From the NCBI GenBank assembly GCA_021845945.1, contig JAJZRD010000003.1, positions 1 through 52,836 of the forward strand: a stretch of 52,836 nucleotides of DNA, read 5' to 3'. Shown piece after piece: positions 47,902 to 52,836 of this stretch (its first letter is position 1; every line of letters starts with the position of its first letter). A program made the position numbers and the translations under genes. A model generated the notes under the pieces. That model saw only the letters and a list, made by a program, of their open reading frames with translations, did no database searches and was not told the origin of the DNA. This stretch comes from Chloroflexota bacterium. Lineage in GTDB: Bacteria > Chloroflexota > UBA6077.

Positions 47902-48921
47902 GTGGAACTCACGGCGCGGCAACAATCGATACTGAAGCAGGTCGTGGAGGATTACATCCTCTCGGCTATCCCGGTCCCCTCGGACAAGATCGCCGGGAGG
48001 GCGGGGCTGAGGGTCAGCTCGGCCACCATCCGCAACGAGATGATGGAGCTGGAGGAGCTGGGCCTGCTGACCCATCCTCACACCTCGGCGGGCCGGGTTC
48101 CCGCCGACCTCGGATACCGATACTACATCGAGCATCTGATGACGGAGGGCGGGCTTGCCCCCATGGAGCAGCAGACCGTCTGGCACCAGTTCCACCAGAT
48201 CGAGGCCGAGGTGGACGAATGGGGCCCGCTGGCGGCGGCGGTGATGGCTCAGATGGCGAGGACGGCCGCCCTGGTGACGAAGCTGCACGCACCGGAGGAC
48301 CGGATCAAGCGGATAGAGCTGGTCTCGGTCCAGGAGGATCTGGTTCTGGTGGTGCTGATATTGCGCTCCGGCGGGCTGCAGCAGCGGATGCTTCGGCTGA
48401 GCGACCCGGTCAGCCGGGAGGAGCTGATCAAGCTGGCCAACAGGCTGAGCGATCTGCTGGAGGGAAAGAGCTCCTCAGAGGTTCTCCAAGAGGCCACCAA
48501 GCTGCTGGGGCTGGAGCAGGAATTCGCCCTGGCGGTTGCCAGGCTGATGCAGCAGAGCGAGCGAAGCTGGAGCGACGCCATCTACTACGAGGGCATCGGA
48601 TACGTCTCCGTCGAACCCGAGTTTGGGCGGGCCGAGCAGCTATTTGCCCTGATGGAGGCGCTGCAGCGGGGGGTTACCCTGGCGCCGCTACTGGGGGACA
48701 TCGTGGACAGCGGCGGCCTGCGGGTGATCATCGGCCGGGAGAACGAGGCCGAGGAGATGCATGGCTGCAGCATGGTGCTGACCCGATACGGACTCTCGGG
48801 GCAAGCCGCGGGGGTGGTGGGCATCGTGGGTCCAACCAGGATGAGATACTGGCGAGCTGTGTCCCTGGTGCGCTTCATGGCCAGCCTGCTGGATCAGCTC
48901 GTCGAGCAATCGTTACGGTAA
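47902..48921 (+). CDS. hrcA: Heat-inducible transcription repressor HrcA
   Basis: A 339-residue repressor that binds CIRCE. The N-terminal winged helix contains ELTARQQSILKQVVEDYILS and VSSATIRNEMMELEELGLLT, then HTSAGRVPADLGYRYYI, all typical. The C-terminal half has IGYVSVEPEF and IVGPTRMRYWRAVSLVRFM, also family hallmarks. The start is placed at GTG 47902, so that the protein begins with the usual MELT-like sequence; the frame is open from GTG 47863. It is the first gene after the CIRCE-controlled promoter and lies 11 bases before grpE. Confidence 0.95.
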   Translation: MELTARQQSILKQVVEDYILSAIPVPSDKIAGRAGLRVSSATIRNEMMELEELGLLTHPHTSAGRVPADLGYRYYIEHLMTEGGLAPMEQQTVWHQFHQIEAEVDEWGPLAAAVMAQMARTAALVTKLHAPEDRIKRIELVSVQEDLVLVVLILRSGGLQQRMLRLSDPVSREELIKLANRLSDLLEGKSSSEVLQEATKLLGLEQEFALAVARLMQQSERSWSDAIYYEGIGYVSVEPEFGRAEQLFALMEALQRGVTLAPLLGDIVDSGGLRVIIGRENEAEEMHGCSMVLTRYGLSGQAAGVVGIVGPTRMRYWRAVSLVRFMASLLDQLVEQSLR

Positions 48922-48932
48922 ACGGAGGTAGC

Positions 48933-49508
48933 ATGGCTAACCAGCAAGGAGACGCTGGGATCCAGGATGAGGGCGGCCAGCAGCCCCAGGCCGGCAGCGA
49001 GGAGGCCGGAGGTGCTGCGGGCGGCGAGGATCTCGACGCTCTTCGAAACCGGTTCGAGGAGGAGAAGGCTCGAGCGGAGAAGTGCCTCACCAACTGGCAG
49101 AGGGCCGAGGCAGACCTGGCCAACTTCAAGAGGCGGGCAGAGCAGGATAGGTCCGAGTTGGTCAAGTTCGCCAACGCCTCGCTGATCGGCAAGGTGCTGC
49201 CGGTTCTCGACGACTTCGACCGGGCCATCGGCGCGGTGCCTGAAGAGGTCCGCAGCCAGGGCTGGGTCGAGGGCATCAGACTGATCGATCGTAAGCTCCG
49301 AAGCCTCCTGGAGCAGGAGGGCGTTACCCCCATCGAGGCCCTCGGCAAGGAGTTCGATCCCTACGTCCACGAGGCCGTCCTGCGAGAAGACGGCGAGGGT
49401 GACGTGGAAGTGGTGGTGGAGGAGCTTCAGAAGGGCTACAAGCTGCACGATCGGGTGCTCAGACCGACGATGGTGAAGGTCGGCAGACGAAGTGGTGCAT
49501 CCAAGTAA
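48933..49508 (+). CDS. grpE: Nucleotide exchange factor GrpE
   Basis: A 191-residue co-chaperone that speeds ADP release from DnaK. An acidic Gln/Gly-rich N-terminal region is followed by a long coiled coil (about 30-85, RNRFEEEKARAEKCLTNWQR and DLANFKRRAEQDR) and the beta domain with the family's GVTPIEALGKEFDPYVHEAV and HDRVLRPTMVKV. ATG at 48933 with CGGAGGT six bases upstream. It lies between hrcA and dnaK in one operon. Confidence 0.95.
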   Translation: MANQQGDAGIQDEGGQQPQAGSEEAGGAAGGEDLDALRNRFEEEKARAEKCLTNWQRAEADLANFKRRAEQDRSELVKFANASLIGKVLPVLDDFDRAIGAVPEEVRSQGWVEGIRLIDRKLRSLLEQEGVTPIEALGKEFDPYVHEAVLREDGEGDVEVVVEELQKGYKLHDRVLRPTMVKVGRRSGASK

Positions 49509-49529
49509 ACTGGAAAGGGAGTGATAGGC

Positions 49530-51422
49530 ATGCCGAGGGTCATCGGAATTGATCTTGGCACAACGAACTCGGTAGTGGCTGTCATGGAGGGCGGGGAGCC
49601 CGTCGTTATACCCAATTCCGAGGGTGGACGGCTTACCCCTTCGGTGGTGGCCATTTCCAAGAGCGGCGAGCGGCTGGTGGGCCAGGTGGCCAAGCGCCAG
49701 GCGATCACCAATCCTGACAACACAATCTTTTCTATCAAGCGCTTCATGGGGCGCAAGTTCCGGGATCCTCACGTGGAGCAGGACCGGAAGTTGGTGCCCT
49801 ACAAGATGAGCGAGGCCGCCAACGGCGACGTCCAGGTCTCCATGGGTGGCAAGGCCTACTCGCCGCCGGAGGTCTCGGCCATGATCCTGCAGAAGCTGAA
49901 GGCGGACGCCGAGGCCTACCTGGGCGAGAAGGTTACCGAGGCGGTGATCACCGTCCCTGCCTACTTCAACGACAGCCAGCGGCAGGCGACGAAGGACGCG
50001 GGCACCATCGCCGGACTCAACGTTCTCAGGATCATCAACGAGCCCACGGCCGCCTCACTGGCTTACGGTCTGGACAAGAAGAAGGAAGAGACCATCGCCG
50101 TCTACGACCTGGGTGGCGGCACCTTCGACATCTCCAACCTGCAACTGGGTGAGGGCGTCTTCGAGGTGAAGTCCACCAACGGTGACACCCACCTGGGTGG
50201 CGACGACTTCGACCAGCGGGTGATCGACTGGCTGGCCGACGAGTTCAAGAGGGAGAGCGGCATCGATCTGCGGCAGGACAGGATGGCGCTGCAGCGGCTG
50301 AAGGAAGCGGCGGAGAAGGCGAAGGTGGAGCTCTCCTCCACCATGTCCACGGAGGTCAATCTCCCCTTCATCACCGCCGACGCCAGCGGCCCGAAGCACC
50401 TGACGATGACGCTGACCCGCTCCAAGCTGGAGCAGTTGACGGCGGAGCTGATCGAGCGGAGCGTCGGACCCGTCAAGCAGGCCCTGTCCGACGCGGGCCT
50501 CGCCGCCGGCCAGGTGGACGAGGTGATCCTGGTCGGTGGGCAGACCCGAATGCCGGCCGTCCAGGAGTCGGTGAAGCAGCTGTTCGGCAAGGAGCCTCAC
50601 AAGGGGGTCAACCCGGACGAGGTGGTGGCCATCGGGGCCGCGATCCAGGCCGGAGTGCTGAAGGGTGAGGTGCGGGACGTCCTGCTGCTGGACGTGACGC
50701 CGCTGTCCCTGGGCATCGAGACCCTGGGTGGTGTGGTGAGCAAGCTGATCGAGCGAAACACCACCATCCCCACCTCCAAGAGCCAGGTCTACTCCACTGC
50801 CTCCGACAACCAGACCAGCGTGGAGATCCACGTGCTGCAGGGCGAGCGACCGATGGCCGGGGAGAACAAGAGCCTCGGCCGGTTCATCCTGGACGGCATC
50901 CCGCCGGCGCCTCGAGGGCTGCCTCAGGTTGAGGTGACCTTCGACATCGACGCCAACGGCATCCTCAACGTTTCCGCCAAGGACAAGGCGACGGCCCGGG
51001 AGCAGAAGATCACCATCCAGGCCTCCAGCGGTCTCAGCAAGGAGGAGATCGACAAGATGGTGAAGGAGGCCGAGCTTCACGCGGCCGAGGACGAGCGGAA
51101 GCGAGAAGAGGCCGAGGCTCGGAACACGGCGGACACCACTGCCTACCAGGCGGAGAAGATGCTTCGCGACCTGGGAGACAAGGTGCCGGCGGACATCAAG
51201 AGCGAGGTCGAGGGCAAGGTCGCTGCCGTGCGATCGGTGCTGCAGAGTGGCGACGCCCAGCAGATGCGAGCGGCCACCGACGAGCTGAACGTGTCGATGC
51301 AGAAGATCGGCCAGTACATGTACGGCCAGCAGCAGGGCGACCAGACCCCTCCCGGCGGCGAGCAGCCGGGCGGCAAGGGTCCCGACGAGGGCACGGTCGA
51401 AGGCGAGTTCCGCGAGGTGTAG
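49530..51422 (+). CDS. dnaK: Chaperone protein DnaK (Hsp70)
   Basis: A 630-residue Hsp70. The nucleotide-binding domain starts with [20 protein letters not shown] and contains [27 protein letters not shown] and [15 protein letters not shown]; the [14 protein letters not shown] linker leads to the substrate domain and the lid, ending in [10 protein letters not shown]. It folds and refolds proteins together with DnaJ and GrpE. FDISNLQL replaces the more usual FDVSIL after the phosphate loop, a minor variation. ATG at 49530 with GGGAG eight bases upstream is preferred to GTG 49521. Confidence 0.97.
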   Translation: MPRVIGIDLGTTNSVVAVMEGGEPVVIPNSEGGRLTPSVVAISKSGERLVGQVAKRQAITNPDNTIFSIKRFMGRKFRDPHVEQDRKLVPYKMSEAANGDVQVSMGGKAYSPPEVSAMILQKLKADAEAYLGEKVTEAVITVPAYFNDSQRQATKDAGTIAGLNVLRIINEPTAASLAYGLDKKKEETIAVYDLGGGTFDISNLQLGEGVFEVKSTNGDTHLGGDDFDQRVIDWLADEFKRESGIDLRQDRMALQRLKEAAEKAKVELSSTMSTEVNLPFITADASGPKHLTMTLTRSKLEQLTAELIERSVGPVKQALSDAGLAAGQVDEVILVGGQTRMPAVQESVKQLFGKEPHKGVNPDEVVAIGAAIQAGVLKGEVRDVLLLDVTPLSLGIETLGGVVSKLIERNTTIPTSKSQVYSTASDNQTSVEIHVLQGERPMAGENKSLGRFILDGIPPAPRGLPQVEVTFDIDANGILNVSAKDKATAREQKITIQASSGLSKEEIDKMVKEAELHAAEDERKREEAEARNTADTTAYQAEKMLRDLGDKVPADIKSEVEGKVAAVRSVLQSGDAQQMRAATDELNVSMQKIGQYMYGQQQGDQTPPGGEQPGGKGPDEGTVEGEFREV

Positions 51423-51457
51423 GGCGACGCCGGCCATCGGGCCTGTTGGTCACGAAA

Positions 51458-51531
51458 CGTAGGGCAGGGCGCTCTGCCCTGCCGCTCCCGGCATTCAGTT
51501 CGGGCGGCGGGGCACAGGGCCCCGCCCTACG
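51458..51531. repeat. 74-bp two-hairpin intergenic repeat, copy 2
   Basis: CGTAGGGC and GCCCTACG (51458-51465, 51524-51531) are terminal inverted repeats around two hairpins, GGCAGGGC/GCCCTGCC (51463-51483) and GGCGGGGC/GCCCCGCC (51506-51526). It has the same plan as 26373-26444 in the opposite orientation. It sits between dnaK and the candidate dnaJ promoter, where it could end or weaken read-through from dnaK. Confidence 0.75.
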
Positions 51532-51549
51532 TCTTGCGCTGCGGATCGA

Positions 51550-51578
51550 TTGCCTCGGACCCTATCATGGGTTATAGT
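51550..51578 (+). promoter_or_regulatory. Candidate promoter of dnaJ
   Basis: TTGCCT (51550-51555, 4 of 6) is 17 bases from TATAGT (51573-51578, 5 of 6). No CIRCE element accompanies it, so dnaJ may be partly expressed without HrcA control. Confidence 0.5.
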
Positions 51579-51664
51579 TATCGGATGCGAGGTTGCAGGC
51601 GGCCGGGCACGGTTTGAGCTTCTCGCGAACCTCGCGAATAGACGTAAGGCAGGTGGGCTGCCGG

Positions 51665-52807
51665 ATGGCGACCAAGAGAGACTTCTACGAGGTGTTGAGG
51701 GTTGGCCGCAGCGCCTCGGTTGACGAGATCAAAAAGGCCTATCGCAAGCTGGCCATGCAGTACCACCCGGACCGGAATCCGGAGGATGGGGCAGCCGAGC
51801 GCTTCAAAGAGGTGACGGCCGCCTACGAGGTGCTGAGCGACCCGGAGAAGCGGGCCAGGTACGACCAGTTCGGCCATTCTGGCGTGGATGGCAACTTCGG
51901 CATGGGCGGAATGGGCGGCTTCGAGGGGTTCGGCTCCGCCTTCCCCTTCGGCGACATTTTCGAGACCTTCTTCGGCGGAGGGGCTGCCTCCTCCGCGGCC
52001 CGACGGCGTGCCCCCCAGCGGGGCACCGACCTGCGGTACGACATGACCCTGGAGTTCGAGGAAGCCATCTTCGGGACCGAGAGGGAGCTGGAAGTCCCCC
52101 GCATGGAGGTCTGCCACATCTGCTCCGGCTCCGGTGCTGAACCCGGCACGCAGCCCCTCCGCTGCCCCAAGTGCAACGGCACCGGGGAGATCCGGCGGGT
52201 GCAGCAGTCGATCCTCGGCCAGTTCGTCAACGTCACCGTGTGCAGCAACTGCCGCGGCGAGGGTACCGTGATTTCCAGCCCCTGCCACCATTGCCACGGC
52301 CAGGGGCGCGAGCGGGTGACCCGCCGCATCAAGGTGGCCATCCCAGCCGGCATCGACGACGGCTCCCAGATCCGGCTCACCGGCGAAGGGGAGCCCGGGG
52401 TCAACGGTGGCCCTCGGGGCAACCTCTACGTGGTGGTCTCGGTGAAGCCCCATCGCTACTTCCGCAGGGAGGCCAACGACATCGTGATCGACCTGCCCAT
52501 CAACATGGCGCAGGCGGCCCTGGGGGCCGACGTGGAGGTTCCCACCGTGGACGGGCCTTCGGCCCTGAAGATCCCGGCGGGCACCCAGTCGGGCCGGATG
52601 CTGCGGCTGAAGGGCAAGGGGGTCCCCTACCTGCGGGATCGAGGACGGGGCGACCAGTTGGTGCACATCATGGTGACGGTGCCAACCCACCTCAGCGACA
52701 AGCAGAGGAAACTGCTGAAGGATCTGGGGGAGACCTTCGGGAAGGAAGTCACACCCCAGGAGAACAAGGGCTTCTTCGACAAGGTAAAGGACGCCTTCGG
52801 CGTGTAG
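51665..52807 (+). CDS. dnaJ: Chaperone protein DnaJ (Hsp40)
   Basis: A 380-residue class I DnaJ. The J domain (about 4-70) has the HPD motif in AMQYHPDRNP, which stimulates DnaK ATPase. A Gly/Phe-rich stretch (about 77-100) follows. The zinc region (about 150-218) has four CxxCxGxG repeats: CHICSGSG, CPKCNGTG, CSNCRGEG and CHHCHGQG. The C-terminal substrate-binding domains run to KGFFDKVKDAFG. ATG at 51665 was chosen because the J domain starts there; the frame is open from 51593. It is 242 bases behind dnaK and has its own candidate promoter. Confidence 0.97.
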   Translation: MATKRDFYEVLRVGRSASVDEIKKAYRKLAMQYHPDRNPEDGAAERFKEVTAAYEVLSDPEKRARYDQFGHSGVDGNFGMGGMGGFEGFGSAFPFGDIFETFFGGGAASSAARRRAPQRGTDLRYDMTLEFEEAIFGTERELEVPRMEVCHICSGSGAEPGTQPLRCPKCNGTGEIRRVQQSILGQFVNVTVCSNCRGEGTVISSPCHHCHGQGRERVTRRIKVAIPAGIDDGSQIRLTGEGEPGVNGGPRGNLYVVVSVKPHRYFRREANDIVIDLPINMAQAALGADVEVPTVDGPSALKIPAGTQSGRMLRLKGKGVPYLRDRGRGDQLVHIMVTVPTHLSDKQRKLLKDLGETFGKEVTPQENKGFFDKVKDAFGV

Positions 52808-52817
52808 GGAAGGAATT

Positions 52818-52836
52818 GTAGGGGCGACGCATGGAG
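52818..52836. repeat. Start of a third GTAGGG-type intergenic repeat (cut by window end)
   Basis: GTAGGGGCGACGCATG begins 10 bases after the dnaJ stop. It has the form of one arm of an intergenic palindrome and shares GTAGGG with the two complete repeats in the window. The other arm would lie beyond the edge. Confidence 0.35.

Noticed and set aside
50055..51437. Open frame antisense to dnaK
   Set aside because: Antisense frames over dnaK are a known artefact of its codon bias; no domain is seen.

Overview
This window is bacterial chromosomal DNA, GC-rich and densely coded on both strands. Several traits point to a member of the Chloroflexota, and this is an inference. They are GAF-rich sensor kinases, a GlgE/TreS-maltokinase/TreY glucan island, a caa3-type CtaG factor, a CIRCE-controlled hrcA-grpE-dnaK-dnaJ set, and intergenic palindromes beginning GTAGGG. 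Many genes start with GTG or TTG. I see no tRNA, rRNA, CRISPR array, transposase or integrase.

Layout. 1-1423: end of a KH-domain protein gene, then rimM and recO. 1416-2537: a nucleotide-sugar epimerase on the minus strand. 2669-11007: a nine-gene minus-strand operon that runs iclR regulator, OpuC-type quaternary-amine ABC transporter (ATPase, two permeases, lipoprotein binding protein), a small TIGR04076-like protein, two MttB-family methyltransferases and a corrinoid protein. It looks like uptake and corrinoid-dependent demethylation of a betaine-like compound. A consensus-like promoter with an inverted-repeat operator precedes iclR, and a nitrilase-superfamily amidase diverges from it.

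12173-26348: an alpha-glucan/trehalose island. glgE, a treS-maltokinase fusion and glgB run on the minus strand. A secreted protein of unknown function, a candidate 50-residue ORF and a 1740-residue GlgX-TreY fusion follow. Together the enzymes could debranch glycogen, convert its ends to trehalose, turn trehalose into maltose 1-phosphate and polymerise it again. TreZ, needed to release trehalose, is not in the window.

26640-31246: a large soluble GAF/PAS histidine kinase with two single-domain response regulators. 31278-33585: an M29-like metallopeptidase relative and a LarA-type racemase, divergent from yqeY through back-to-back promoters. 34298-37339: pgpH, ybeY and dgkA, a conserved trio. 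37374-40157: fabF, accB and fabH on the minus strand. A perfect 48-bp palindrome lies over the stop codons where dgkA and fabH converge. 40489-44004: a GH130 glycosidase/phosphorylase, a CaCA cation/proton exchanger and CtaG. 44528-47602: a membrane histidine kinase whose N-terminal membrane region is an internal duplication. 47779-52807: promoter, CIRCE operator, hrcA, grpE, dnaK and dnaJ; dnaJ has its own candidate promoter behind a two-hairpin repeat that also occurs at 26373.
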